The translations under genes were made by a program, and so were the position numbers. The notes beneath the pieces were generated by a model. The model was not told the origin of the DNA and searched no databases. It saw only the letters and a list, made by a program, of their open reading frames with translations. A stretch of DNA of 64,000 bases, from positions 124,001 through 188,000 of the forward strand of contig JADKDM010000001.1 of assembly GCA_016714565.1 (NCBI GenBank). Direction: 5' to 3'. Source of the stretch: Candidatus Villigracilis propinquus (GTDB lineage Bacteria; Chloroflexota; Anaerolineae; Anaerolineales; Villigracilaceae). Position 1 is the first letter of the stretch; the number at the start of each line of letters is the position of its first letter. Positions 34,699 to 44,318 of this stretch are shown piece after piece.

Positions 34699-35274
34699 TA
34701 AAGTCATTCCTTCGGGAGTTGGGATTCCAAGCCCTTCAAACTCGTTGGATTTTTCGACCATGCGGATCCACTCGTAATACAAACTCTTCGTGCTGACGAT
34801 GATCCCGCCTGCGCCGCGGATTCGTTCCAACCCTATCTGATGATTGTTTCCAGGGGAACCTGTCGCATCCGCCACCACCGCAACCTTGTATCCCAAATCC
34901 AATAGACCAAGCGCAGAATGTGCAACGCACACATCCGTTTCGTAGCCGATCAGGACTGCAGTTTTGCGATTGGTTTGTTGAACTGCTTCAAGAATATCGT
35001 TTTGAGCGGCGAGACCGAAGATCACCTTGTTATAAATTTTCGTATGAGGTGGTAGAACCCGTGCCACTTCTTCAGCGATATGTCCAGAGTGGGGAATATC
35101 TTCGGCTGTCACGATCAAAGGAATGTTCAACCAGTTCGCCACTTTAATCACCCAGCACATCCGTTGCAAAAGCGGATTATTTTCCGCCGGGTTTTCCTTT
35201 TTTACGAACGAAGGCTGAATGTCAATGACGATGAGCAGTGAGTCGTTGACTTCGAGAAGGGAGGAGGTTGTCAT
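34696..35274 (-). CDS. Isochorismatase-family cysteine hydrolase
   Basis: 192 residues. Asp in LLIVIDIQPSFV, a Lys in NKVIFGL and Cys in GYETDVCVAHSALGLLDLGY form the family triad. Hydrolyses an amide or ether such as nicotinamide-like or related small molecules; specificity is not visible. AAAGGAG precedes ATG. A 50-codon frame lies upstream on the same strand. It neighbours a cluster with NAD-linked domains (TIR, SIR2), and some family members act on nicotinamide, but this link is speculation. Confidence 0.85.
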   Translation of the reverse strand: MTTSSLLEVNDSLLIVIDIQPSFVKKENPAENNPLLQRMCWVIKVANWLNIPLIVTAEDIPHSGHIAEEVARVLPPHTKIYNKVIFGLAAQNDILEAVQQTNRKTAVLIGYETDVCVAHSALGLLDLGYKVAVVADATGSPGNNHQIGLERIRGAGGIIVSTKSLYYEWIRMVEKSNEFEGLGIPTPEGMTL

Positions 35275-35329
35275 GAATGTTTCTCCTTTATAAATGATCG
35301 GTCATTGCCTGTCATGCGACCGTACCTTT

Positions 35330-35482
35330 CTAGTAATAAATTTGAGTTTGTTCTGCACCCAAACCTTGTTTGGATAGTCCGGCTATTTCTCCTTTGATAA
35401 AGGCCGTAGCGGTTGGGCGTTCATGCACCGAATTAAGGTAGTCATTCGCTCCCGCCGAATTTTGTTCAAGATGTGAGTTCAT
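35330..35482 (-). CDS. Small hypothetical protein (50 aa)
   Basis: ATG at 35482 with GAGGT 5 nt upstream, 50 codons to TAG. Starts MNSHLEQNSAGANDYLNSVH and contains AFIKGEIAGLSKQGLGAEQ, an amphipathic helix. It has no signal peptide or Cys and no family I know. It lies between the isochorismatase gene and the TIR operon. The remaining 220 nt up to the TIR gene hold no clear feature. Confidence 0.45.
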   Translation of the reverse strand: MNSHLEQNSAGANDYLNSVHERPTATAFIKGEIAGLSKQGLGAEQTQIYY

Positions 35483-35704
35483 TTGCAACCTCATAAAAAA
35501 GTGTGTCACACCTTTGCGCGATCTGCGGAATTTTACACCAACAAGTTGATTGGGTCTTTCTTCACTTGCTCACTGAACTTAATGCTTTCAATAATACATG
35601 ACCTTTAAGACCATTTTTGTTTGAGATATATTTCACATGTCTTGCCTAATTTGTTATGAATATGATAAATTAGTAAAATCACTGTAGCAAATTTGGGAGA
35701 GATC

Positions 35705-36568
35705 ATGGCGATTTTTGTTTCTTATTCACATGCTAATTCTGATTTTACAACTCAGCTAGCCAGCGATTTGCGGGCAGCGGGATATGATATTTGGTTTGAT
35801 CAGTTCAATCTTCCGGCAGGTTCACGTCAGGATTACGAGATTGAAAAAGCCTTGCATTCCTGTAGTGTTTTTTTGCTTGTTCTTTCCCCTGAGTCCGTAC
35901 ATTTGCAAAGCGTGAAGGATGAAATCGGATACGCGATCAATTCCGCCAAACCTATTCTGTGGGTATTGATCGCACCTTGCGATATTCCCTTCAACCTTAG
36001 AAGTTTTCAATTCGTGAATTTCATCGACAAGCCTTTCGAGGAAAGCCTGAATGAGCTAAAGGATTTATTAACACAAGCTGGAAAGACCCAGTCTGAAACA
36101 GACCCCGTTGAAAAGCTTCCTGAATTAAAGCAGGAACAAAAGGCAGTGACGTCTCCAATAAAGACAGCCTCGATTGGCGGTGATCAGAATATCATACAAG
36201 GTAATTTTTCAGGAGGGATTATCACTCAGGGGCGTAATGCGACTGTAACCGCCTATCAATCCAATGGGATGGATGCCAAAGAACTCGCTGCGTTATTCGA
36301 TAAACTCTACCAACATGTTGATGCCCGTCCCACAGATCCAAATGTTGATAAAAGCGAACTCATCGAGGTTATTCAAAAGATCGAAGAAGAATCCGGCAAA
36401 GGGAAGGATGCAAATGAAAAAAAGCTGGGGCGCTGGGTTGAAAATCTAGCTCAGATGGCGCCGGATATTTTGGATGTAGTATTGGCTTCTCTGGGCGGCC
36501 CGGTCTCAGGGATTACGGCGGTTGTTAAGAAGATCGCAGATCGTGCGCAGCAGCAATCAAAGGGATAA
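35705..36568 (+). CDS. TIR-domain protein
   Basis: 287 residues. The ATG at 35705 follows GGGAGAG; an upstream TTG in the same frame is not used. Residues 1-120 are a TIR domain (MAIFVSYSHANSDF, then GYDIWFDQFNLPAGS and DYEIEKAL, with Glu45 as the likely catalytic Glu of NADase TIRs, and VFLLVLSPESVHLQS). A linker leads to a GDQN-type repeat (158-184, GGDQNIIQG... GGIITQGRNATV) and a helical C-terminal region (about 190-287). It would act as a NAD-consuming or signalling effector. First gene of the four-gene operon; 8 nt from the FGE-like gene. Confidence 0.85.
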   Translation: MAIFVSYSHANSDFTTQLASDLRAAGYDIWFDQFNLPAGSRQDYEIEKALHSCSVFLLVLSPESVHLQSVKDEIGYAINSAKPILWVLIAPCDIPFNLRSFQFVNFIDKPFEESLNELKDLLTQAGKTQSETDPVEKLPELKQEQKAVTSPIKTASIGGDQNIIQGNFSGGIITQGRNATVTAYQSNGMDAKELAALFDKLYQHVDARPTDPNVDKSELIEVIQKIEEESGKGKDANEKKLGRWVENLAQMAPDILDVVLASLGGPVSGITAVVKKIADRAQQQSKG

Positions 36569-36576
36569 GAGGTGAC

Positions 36577-37557
36577 ATGAGTTCCGCAGATAAGCCCGTT
36601 GATCCTCAACTTTCGCAGCAGGTGGTTGATAAGAAAGCAGATGCTCCCATGATTTCCGGTGACCAGAATTCAGTGGAGGGGACTGTAACAAATGGCGGTA
36701 TTGTCATTCAAGGGAGCGGCGCGCGCGTGGAGATCGTCCAAAACTTTATTACCCAGTCTTCTCCATCCGATTCAAATAATCTTGCAGCGCCAAATGCGCT
36801 TGAAGAAATCAGCATTCAATACTTTGAACCGGAGACCATTTATATTTCTTCCGGCGCTTTCTGGATGGGTAGTGAGGCGGGGGGTGAAATTCCAAACCAT
36901 GAAACGCCTCAACATCAAGTGTCTCTTGTAGCGTATCGCTTTGGAAAATATCCTGTCACCAATAATCAATATGAAGAGTTCGTGAATCAGACGGGCAGAC
37001 AGGTTGCGTCGAGCATGGGGTGGAATGGACAGAGAGTCCCGTCTGGAAAAGAAAATTACCCTGTTGCTGGCGTGACATGGTATGACGCGCTTGCATATTG
37101 TCAATGGCTTGGTGAGCGCACAGAACGGAAATATTCTCTTCCCAATGAAGCGCAATGGGAAAAGGCCTGTCGTGGGGAGAACAGAAATTACTACCCCTGG
37201 GGGAATGAGTTTGATCCTGAACGATGTAATCATGGGCGTATGGATATTGCACCGGTGGGTGCTTTTCCTGCCCAAAATGAATACGGCTGTTTTGACCTTG
37301 TGGGTAATATCCGTCAGTGGACTTGTACTCTGTGGGGGGAGAAGCGCATCGCACCGGACCTGAAATTTGCCTACCCATGGACAGATGATCGCCGCAATGA
37401 CATTAATGCCAGCCGCCAGGTTCGGAGAGTGGTGAGAGGCAGTTCCATGAAAGATGACATTATCTCGTTGCGTTGCAGTTTCCGCAGCGGACAGGCACCG
37501 GATGACCCGGGCTTGCCAGGGGCACGGCATGGTTTTCGAGTGGTACTGAGTATTTAA
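36577..37557 (+). CDS. FGE-sulfatase (SUMF1-like) domain protein with GDQN linker
   Basis: 326 residues. AGAGGTGAC precedes ATG. The N-terminus (about 28-57) repeats the GDQN...GGIVIQG pattern of the TIR protein. The FGE/C-lectin-like domain runs from about 88 to the end: GAFWMGSEAGG, RFGKYPVTNNQY, GVTWYDALAYCQWLG, LPNEAQWEKA, VGNIRQW and a final HGFRVVLSI. The two active-site Cys of true formylglycine-generating enzyme are replaced (SSMKDDIISLRC in their place), so it should not make formylglycine. Such domains recur in bacterial conflict systems. Co-transcribed with TIR and SIR2-like genes. Confidence 0.82.
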   Translation: MSSADKPVDPQLSQQVVDKKADAPMISGDQNSVEGTVTNGGIVIQGSGARVEIVQNFITQSSPSDSNNLAAPNALEEISIQYFEPETIYISSGAFWMGSEAGGEIPNHETPQHQVSLVAYRFGKYPVTNNQYEEFVNQTGRQVASSMGWNGQRVPSGKENYPVAGVTWYDALAYCQWLGERTERKYSLPNEAQWEKACRGENRNYYPWGNEFDPERCNHGRMDIAPVGAFPAQNEYGCFDLVGNIRQWTCTLWGEKRIAPDLKFAYPWTDDRRNDINASRQVRRVVRGSSMKDDIISLRCSFRSGQAPDDPGLPGARHGFRVVLSI

Positions 37558-37583
37558 TATTCCCAGAAGTTTTGGAGGGTTTT

Positions 37584-38699
37584 GTGACAACCAACGGACG
37601 TTTTGCAGCTGCCAGGGAAAGATTGGCAAAAGAATCACCGACTCGAACAGGTTTTTGGGAAGATATTATGCCGCGTATCAATCAGGGCATTGTGATCCCG
37701 ATCATCAGTAATTCATTTCGGATCGAACAGATATTCAGGGAGGAAAAAGATTGGGTGGGCGAATCAACTGTCGCTGAGGATGATGCGCTTTCCATCGACG
37801 AGCAATTGACCACGGAATGGGCGAACTGGATCGAATATCCCATGCACGATAAGCATAGTCTGGCTCGTGTAGCGCAATACTATTTGGTGGAGCAAAAGGA
37901 CAATCCGCAGGCGAGGACAAAATACCTTGAGTTCCTGAAGACCGTTTTGCTGACGATCGCAAAAGAAGACAGTGAATATGCCGATCTGGCTGACAGGCTT
38001 AAGGCACAAATTCAGGAACAGCTTTTTTCCGAGATCGTTCACCAGTTGGATTACCCCCGCTTTCCGCAAGGGACGGAAGACTCGCTGCGCCTGCTTGCAA
38101 GGCTTCCACTGCCGATCTATATCACCACAAGCCAGAGTGATTTTCTGGAACGCGTTTTGGAAGCGGAAGGGAAGAAACCGCGCACACAGCTTTGCTTCTG
38201 GTCTGGTGCAATCTCCAGTGCGGCACCGGAACATCAGACCGACCTGAACTTTATTCCAACCATCACAAATCCGCTGGTCTATCATTTGTTTGGGCTGGAG
38301 AATTACCCGCAGACGTTGGTGCAGAGTGAAGATGATTACATAAACTTCATCATGTCGATGGTGGAGGATACCAATACACTGAACCCGATCGTGCCATTGA
38401 ACCTGCGCAGGGCGCTGGGTGAGTCAAATCTGCTTCTGCTGGGTTACCGGTTGCAGGATTGGGATTTCCGCATTCTGTTCCGTTTTATCTTGAAATTTCG
38501 CAGGGACGAATTCTCGCCGCGCGGGATGGTCATTCAATTGAAGCAGGACGGGAAAAAGGTTGAGAATGTTGCGAAGTCACTCGAGTATCTCAGCCATTAT
38601 TTTGATAGAAAGAAATTCGATATCGAATGGAATAACGCCGAGGCGTTCATTCAAAAACTTTGGCACGAGTGGAATACTTATAGGCAGGGGCAATCATGA
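37584..38699 (+). CDS. SIR2-like domain protein
   Basis: 371 residues from GTG at 37584, preceded by GGAGGG. N-terminal helices; PRINQGIVIPIISNSF (about 30-45) is the SIR2-like NAD-binding start; central LPIYITTSQSDFLERVLEAEG, NPLVYHLFGLENYPQ and DDYINFI; final LLLLGYRLQDWDFRILFR. This matches the divergent SIR2-like (SIR2_2-type) family used as NAD-depleting effectors in defence, rather than the deacetylase with its Zn-Cys module. The stop overlaps the start of the STAND gene (ATGA), so translation is coupled. Confidence 0.8.
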   Translation: MTTNGRFAAARERLAKESPTRTGFWEDIMPRINQGIVIPIISNSFRIEQIFREEKDWVGESTVAEDDALSIDEQLTTEWANWIEYPMHDKHSLARVAQYYLVEQKDNPQARTKYLEFLKTVLLTIAKEDSEYADLADRLKAQIQEQLFSEIVHQLDYPRFPQGTEDSLRLLARLPLPIYITTSQSDFLERVLEAEGKKPRTQLCFWSGAISSAAPEHQTDLNFIPTITNPLVYHLFGLENYPQTLVQSEDDYINFIMSMVEDTNTLNPIVPLNLRRALGESNLLLLGYRLQDWDFRILFRFILKFRRDEFSPRGMVIQLKQDGKKVENVAKSLEYLSHYFDRKKFDIEWNNAEAFIQKLWHEWNTYRQGQS

Positions 38700-41600
38700 C
38701 CACAATGATAAAAAACCCTTATGTCGGCCCGCGCACTTTCCAAAAGGAGGAGGGACATCTCTATTTTGGGCGTGATCGCGAAGCGCGAGATCTGACCGCG
38801 CTGGTAGCTTCGGAAAGGCTTGTCCTTTTTTATGCCCAATCCGGGGCGGGGAAAAGTTCGCTTCTCAATACCCGTCTTATCCCTGACCTGGAAAAAAATC
38901 GCTATGAAGTTTTCCCCATCGGACGTGTTAGCAGCGGCAGTATAGGCGGGAATGCAGTAGACAACATATATGTTTACAATTTAATGCGCAGCCTGGTTCA
39001 GCATGAAATTGACCCGGCCTTGATCGCCAATATTTCCTTGGCTCAATTTTTGGCTGGGTTGAACATCGATGATAATGGTTATTTCTATGATGGAAAACCC
39101 ATCTCTGAACTGCCAATGGATGAGAGCTTTACACCCTGGCGGCGTGCGCTGATCATTGACCAGTTCGAGGAAGTATTCAGCACTCACCTTGATGCGTGGG
39201 AAAAGCGCGCAGATTTCTTCCGCCAATTGGCGCAGGCGATGCAGGATGATCCGTATCTTTGGGTCGTGCTGGTAATGCGCGAGGATTACATAGCAGCATT
39301 AGACCCCTATGCTCACATCCTGCCCAGCGGTTTGCGGACACGTTACTATATGCAGCGACTCAGCCGCGAATCTGCTCTTAAAGCCATGAAGAACCCGGTA
39401 GAAAAGTTGCGCCCGTATGCGGCTGGGGTTGCGGAAAAACTTGTGGAGAATCTCGCCAGCATAAAAGTGCAGAGACCTGATGGAAGGTTGGATGTGCAGC
39501 CCGGGCAATATGTTGAGCCAGTGCAATTGCAGGTGGTGTGTTACGGGCTTTGGGAGAATCTATCCACTGCGGGTGCTCAGATCACGGAAAAAGATCTGTT
39601 GGAAGTGGGGGATATTGACCAGTCGCTGGAAAAATATTATGACGGACGATTAAGCGCCGTCGCAACGGAAAAGAATATTTCAGAGCGGCTGATCCGGGAA
39701 TGGTTTGGGAAGCAGTTGATCACCAGCGGAGGCATCCGCAATATGGTGCTGCGCGAAGAGAATCAAGTCAACGGTCTGGCGGATGACATCATTCAGACCT
39801 TGCAAGGCGATCTGGTCCGTGCCGAAATGCGTGCCGGACAGATGTGGTATGAACTTTCTCATGATCGCTTGATCGAGCCAGTGCGGAACAGCAACGCCAA
39901 ATGGTTCGAACGACACTTAAAAGTGTTCCAACGGCAGACTTTGTTGTGGCTGCAACAGGGGCGCAGTGATAGTTTATTACTTCGGGACAAGGAATTACAA
40001 GAGGCTGAAGCAGAGGCAAAAACACTTAATCTGACTCAGGATGAACAATCATTTCTCGATGCCTGTCGTGTGCTGAGGAAGCGTGTACTTCGAGACCGTG
40101 TCGTATCTGCCTTGATCGTTATTGGGCTCATCGTTCAGGTTATCGTTATGATCTTTTTAGTTATTTCTCGAAATGAAGTGGTGCGCGAAAAGGAAATTGC
40201 CCTGTCGGCGAAGCGTGAAGCCGAAATCCAAACGACCAATGCGAAGAACGCAGAAAAAGAAGCGAAGGACGCAGAGGAAAGAGCCATGAAGCAAGCCGAA
40301 CTGGCTCTGGCGGGCAGCCTTGCCGCGCAGGCAGATTCGATCAAGGGCAGTGATCATTTGTTGGCATTATTGTTGGGACTGGAAGGTTATCAACGAAATG
40401 AAGAGAGTTTATTGACGCGTACCACGCTGTTCCACCTGCTTGAGTTCACCCCATATACGCGTTTGTTCGGCCACAACGGATCGGTAGGCAGTGTGGCAAT
40501 TAGCCCGGATGGAAGGATGATCGCATCTTCCAGTTGCAGGGAGTACAACAACAGTCAATGTAAATACGGCGAGATCATTCTGTCCGATGCAAATGGGCAG
40601 CCTGTAGCGAAGCTGGATGGTGATTATGGGATCGTGAATAGTCTGGCTTTTCATCAATATGACAACATGCTCCTGCTTGCGGCGGGAGGTTGTGTTCCTG
40701 TGGATGATCAGAATAAGGGATGTATTGACAACAAGGGGCAGATTACATTTTGGGATGTTACAGATGTAAGGGAGCCTGAAAAGATTGGTGACCTTGGTCA
40801 AGAACATAGGGGGCTTGTCAAGGCGATCGCCTTCAATCACGATGGTTCCATTCTGGCCTCGGGCAGTTTCGATACTACGATCATCTTGTGGGATTTGTCC
40901 GACCGCAGCAACCCTGAAATGGTGGGCAGGCCGCTTCAGGGGCACACAAGTTTTGTGAATAGCGTTGCCTTCAGTAATGATGATGGCACCCTTGTCTCTG
41001 CCGGGGATGACCAGAATATCATTATATGGGATGTATCCCGATTGCCGAATGTCGCCAGAATTGGGAACCCGATCACCGGGCATACTGCTCCGGTGAACAG
41101 CATTTCTTTCAACGCGGATGGCAAACAATTCGCCTCTGCCAGCGACGATAAAACGATCTTGTTGTGGAATTGGAATTCAACTTCATTTACATTACAGAAT
41201 CCAAAAAAATTGGAGGGGCACAGTGGCTATGTAAAGAGCATTGCCTTTAGCCCTGCCGGCACGCTTCTTGCATCCGTAGGTTTCGATAATAAAGTCATCT
41301 TGTGGAACACAATAACAGGTATTCCACAAGGAGTACCATTAAGCGCACATACGAGGGTGATCAATGCAGTCGCATTTGGTATGGAAACAACTGAAGGAAG
41401 TACTGACCAGCAACCCTACCTGATCACTGGCGGGGATGACCGCGTGGTGATCAAGTGGGATCTGTCCACCCGCCCTTATCAGGCGCTTAGCCAGCCCATC
41501 GTTGGGAACATTTCACTTCCGATGGACCCTGGCCTGCATGCAGTGCGTGGAAATTTTGAAGCCAACGCGACAGGTCAACAGATTCAACTCAACGGCAGGA

Positions 41601-41986
41601 ATGAAGCATTACAGGGCCATACCGGCACAATAAACAGCTTGAGTTTTAGCGGGGAGATAGATGGAAAAATTTTGCTGGCATCCGCCAGTGATGACCTGAC
41701 CGTGATCCTGTGGGATGTGACTGACGTAACAACTCCAAATGTCTTCCTGAAACTAGATGGTTTTGAAGACCCCGTCATCGTAGCATATTTTGAAGGCGGG
41801 CAACTGGTTACCATTGAAAAAGGAAAGAACGGTGAATCGAATGGACGTGCGATCCGCTGGAACATTACCCCGTCTAATTGGTTGTCCCTTGCGTGCAGCA
41901 CAGTGAATCTCAACCTGACGCCCGTTGAATGGGAGAAATACCTGCCCGGTTTGGAATATCAAAAAACTTGCCCGTCAAATCCCTGA
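38696..41986 (+). CDS. nSTAND1-type NTPase with TM segment and WD40 propeller
   Basis: 1096 residues. NPYVGPRTF and HLYFGRDREARDL are the typical nSTAND1 entry. Walker A AQSGAGKSS (47-55), Walker B IIDQFEE (153-159), and VMREDY and the LSRESA-M region of the sensor/winged helix follow. A TM helix is at about 468-488, a Lys/Glu/Ala coiled coil to about 540, then WD40 repeats from about 580 (seven or more blades: GHTSFVNSVAFS, GHTAPVNSISFN, GHSGYVKSIAFS and others). Likely the sensor-switch: the propeller detects a signal, the NTPase assembles. Last gene of the operon. Confidence 0.88.
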   Translation: MTTMIKNPYVGPRTFQKEEGHLYFGRDREARDLTALVASERLVLFYAQSGAGKSSLLNTRLIPDLEKNRYEVFPIGRVSSGSIGGNAVDNIYVYNLMRSLVQHEIDPALIANISLAQFLAGLNIDDNGYFYDGKPISELPMDESFTPWRRALIIDQFEEVFSTHLDAWEKRADFFRQLAQAMQDDPYLWVVLVMREDYIAALDPYAHILPSGLRTRYYMQRLSRESALKAMKNPVEKLRPYAAGVAEKLVENLASIKVQRPDGRLDVQPGQYVEPVQLQVVCYGLWENLSTAGAQITEKDLLEVGDIDQSLEKYYDGRLSAVATEKNISERLIREWFGKQLITSGGIRNMVLREENQVNGLADDIIQTLQGDLVRAEMRAGQMWYELSHDRLIEPVRNSNAKWFERHLKVFQRQTLLWLQQGRSDSLLLRDKELQEAEAEAKTLNLTQDEQSFLDACRVLRKRVLRDRVVSALIVIGLIVQVIVMIFLVISRNEVVREKEIALSAKREAEIQTTNAKNAEKEAKDAEERAMKQAELALAGSLAAQADSIKGSDHLLALLLGLEGYQRNEESLLTRTTLFHLLEFTPYTRLFGHNGSVGSVAISPDGRMIASSSCREYNNSQCKYGEIILSDANGQPVAKLDGDYGIVNSLAFHQYDNMLLLAAGGCVPVDDQNKGCIDNKGQITFWDVTDVREPEKIGDLGQEHRGLVKAIAFNHDGSILASGSFDTTIILWDLSDRSNPEMVGRPLQGHTSFVNSVAFSNDDGTLVSAGDDQNIIIWDVSRLPNVARIGNPITGHTAPVNSISFNADGKQFASASDDKTILLWNWNSTSFTLQNPKKLEGHSGYVKSIAFSPAGTLLASVGFDNKVILWNTITGIPQGVPLSAHTRVINAVAFGMETTEGSTDQQPYLITGGDDRVVIKWDLSTRPYQALSQPIVGNISLPMDPGLHAVRGNFEANATGQQIQLNGRNEALQGHTGTINSLSFSGEIDGKILLASASDDLTVILWDVTDVTTPNVFLKLDGFEDPVIVAYFEGGQLVTIEKGKNGESNGRAIRWNITPSNWLSLACSTVNLNLTPVEWEKYLPGLEYQKTCPSNP

Positions 41987-42013
41987 TCGGGAAACCTTTA
42001 TAGAAGGCAGCCC

Positions 42014-44296
42014 ATGAAAAAATACAAGAATATCCTTTTTATGCTTATGACGATGTTTGCGATTCTGGCGCAGCTCGTAAACCCAACTCTGGCATACGCC
42101 GATGGTGAACCACCGCTTCCTCCGACCGATGCTGCACCTACAGATCTTCCGACTGTGACAGATTTGCCAACTCAACCGGATGCAATGGGACCAGAAGCAG
42201 CTCCCACCGAATTGCCCGTCGCTACGGATATCCCCGCTTCAGACTCACCGACAGTTGATACCGTTGCAACAGACATCCCAACTGCTGATACACCCACCGC
42301 TGAAGAACCCACCCTGCTCGAGATCATGGAGCAAATCCCCGCTCAAACAGATATTGTGGTACTGGATGCAAATGGTGAAGCTATGCCGCTTGCCACACAG
42401 GAGGCGGCTGATGTTATTGTTGAGGGTGACCCAATGTGGTGTCCTGCTGGCGCGACAACCGTAACCGTCAATTGTGTAAATGCTGCGACTGTAAGCGCAC
42501 TACTTCCTTTGCTTGCTTCAAAAAATGAAGATGGCATTATTTATTTTTATACGCCGACGGCATACAATATCAATGATGTGACTTTTGACGGCACAAACTT
42601 AAATCTTGACCAATTAGCAGATAACGCTTTGACGATTCAAGGAGGTTGGGGTGGTAATCCTAATTTAGGTAGTGCGATTACGTTTTCCGGGAATTCCCTC
42701 TTCTCTGTCCCCATTTCAATCATCAATTGGACAGGCGCAGTGGCTGTAAATAACATTACGGTTAATGGAGCGTCAGGAACTGGATTGACGGTTACCACTG
42801 CTGGAAACATCAGCCTTGATAATGTCAGTTCCAATAATAACTTGGGATTGGGTGCCTCCATCGATAATACAACAAGTTCGAGTAGTGCCAGTGTTACGCT
42901 TACAGGGGATAATACATTTAATGGGAATGACCTTGCCGGTCTGTATATTCTAAGTAATGGGAATGTCTCCGCTAATATGGCCTGGGGCGTGCGGAAAACG
43001 CCCGGTTTGTTGGTTTGGAGTGACGGAAATATTTCGCTTAACAATGTCACCGCCAATGGAAATGGTGGAAAGTACGATTGCACATCTGACGGCAACTGGT
43101 CGGATTGCTACTCCGGCATTACTTTGAAGAATTATTATGGCACCGGTAATGTGACTCTAACAGGCACAAATGAGTTTAGTAACAATCAAGGTTGGGGCCT
43201 TTATGTAGACTCCTATGGCGCGATTTCACTAGAAAATATTAATGCTACTTACAACGGACTTGAAGGTGCCAACCTGTATGGCTTCCAAAAAGATATAACT
43301 CTGACAGGTAAAAATGCCTTTAACTCTAATGGCAAATACGGAGAGTGGAGCGGACTCTTTATAGGCACTTTTGGAGATGTGATAATTTCCGGTAGTAATG
43401 AATTTAACAATAATTATTATGATGGAGTTGAGATTTGGTCCCTGGGTAATATTTCACTTAACAGTATTATAGCTAAAAACAATGCTTATTCCGGCGCATA
43501 TTTCTCAACCCCGCAGGATGTTACGGTTTATTCAAGCGTGTTTAGTGATAATAAAAAATATGGAGTAGATGCATATGATGTATGCGGATCACTTAATTTT
43601 GATAGTTCAACATTAACAGCATTTAACTCAAATGTTTCTGGTGATTATCTAAATCCGGCTGGCGGGGACTATACATTTTATTATTATGACGCCAACACGG
43701 ATAAATATGAAGAAACAACGATCCCGTGCAAAGGAGAGGTGACTGTAGATGGTAAATCAATTAATCCAAATGCTACGTTGAATTCCGTGCTCGAAGCTAG
43801 AGGTGGTAATGAGGTTGAATTCGATCTTTCTTGTGAAAGACGGGGCAGCTTTCCTGTTACCCTGACAAACGGCGACAAGATCGAGATAATCTGTCCGGTG
43901 AGCGGTACGGCACGTATCAAACGATTGGATAACACCATGCTTCCGGCCGAATTGCCCGCCGGTTATACCTACACCTCGGCATTCTCATTGGAGATCATAA
44001 AGAACAATAATCCGATTGATTATATTGATGAAGGCGGTAGCGTAAAAGTGTCTTTTGAAGTTCCGTATATGGAGGAGGGTGTCGCTTATTCCATTCTCTA
44101 TTTGGATAATGGTATATGGGTTCCATTAAAGGAATTTATGCTTGACGGGAATGGCAATCCCCGTGGTTTCAACCTTCACGCGGATGATCTACGGAAGATC
44201 TTGAGCGGCTCGAATTTCATTTTTGAAGAGGACTCTCCCACCCGCTTGGAAATTTCCACCAATTTTCCCGGCATCTTTGTGTTGGCCCAGCATTAA
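42014..44296 (+). CDS. Secreted beta-helix protein with Thr/Pro/Asp-rich N-terminus
   Basis: 760 residues. Signal peptide (1-29, ending LAYA). A linker of ~85 residues is made of repeats such as PTDLPTVTDLPT. Residues ~170-540 have the NNVSSNNNLGLGA-type coils of a right-handed parallel beta-helix, with many Asn and Gly (GNISLNNVTANGNG, NEFSNNQGWGLYVDSYG). The C-terminal ~200 residues are a different beta domain (VKVSFEVPYMEEGVAY). Probably a cell-surface or extracellular polysaccharide-binding protein. 27 nt after the STAND gene, so it could be on the same transcript, though its function looks unrelated. Confidence 0.82.
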   Translation: MKKYKNILFMLMTMFAILAQLVNPTLAYADGEPPLPPTDAAPTDLPTVTDLPTQPDAMGPEAAPTELPVATDIPASDSPTVDTVATDIPTADTPTAEEPTLLEIMEQIPAQTDIVVLDANGEAMPLATQEAADVIVEGDPMWCPAGATTVTVNCVNAATVSALLPLLASKNEDGIIYFYTPTAYNINDVTFDGTNLNLDQLADNALTIQGGWGGNPNLGSAITFSGNSLFSVPISIINWTGAVAVNNITVNGASGTGLTVTTAGNISLDNVSSNNNLGLGASIDNTTSSSSASVTLTGDNTFNGNDLAGLYILSNGNVSANMAWGVRKTPGLLVWSDGNISLNNVTANGNGGKYDCTSDGNWSDCYSGITLKNYYGTGNVTLTGTNEFSNNQGWGLYVDSYGAISLENINATYNGLEGANLYGFQKDITLTGKNAFNSNGKYGEWSGLFIGTFGDVIISGSNEFNNNYYDGVEIWSLGNISLNSIIAKNNAYSGAYFSTPQDVTVYSSVFSDNKKYGVDAYDVCGSLNFDSSTLTAFNSNVSGDYLNPAGGDYTFYYYDANTDKYEETTIPCKGEVTVDGKSINPNATLNSVLEARGGNEVEFDLSCERRGSFPVTLTNGDKIEIICPVSGTARIKRLDNTMLPAELPAGYTYTSAFSLEIIKNNNPIDYIDEGGSVKVSFEVPYMEEGVAYSILYLDNGIWVPLKEFMLDGNGNPRGFNLHADDLRKILSGSNFIFEEDSPTRLEISTNFPGIFVLAQH

Positions 44297-44318
44297 AACT
44301 GAATAATCTTCAACAAAA

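Noticed and set aside
36772..37638. Long minus-strand frame inside the FGE-like gene
   Set aside because: No start signal and poor composition; sense strand has a clear domain.
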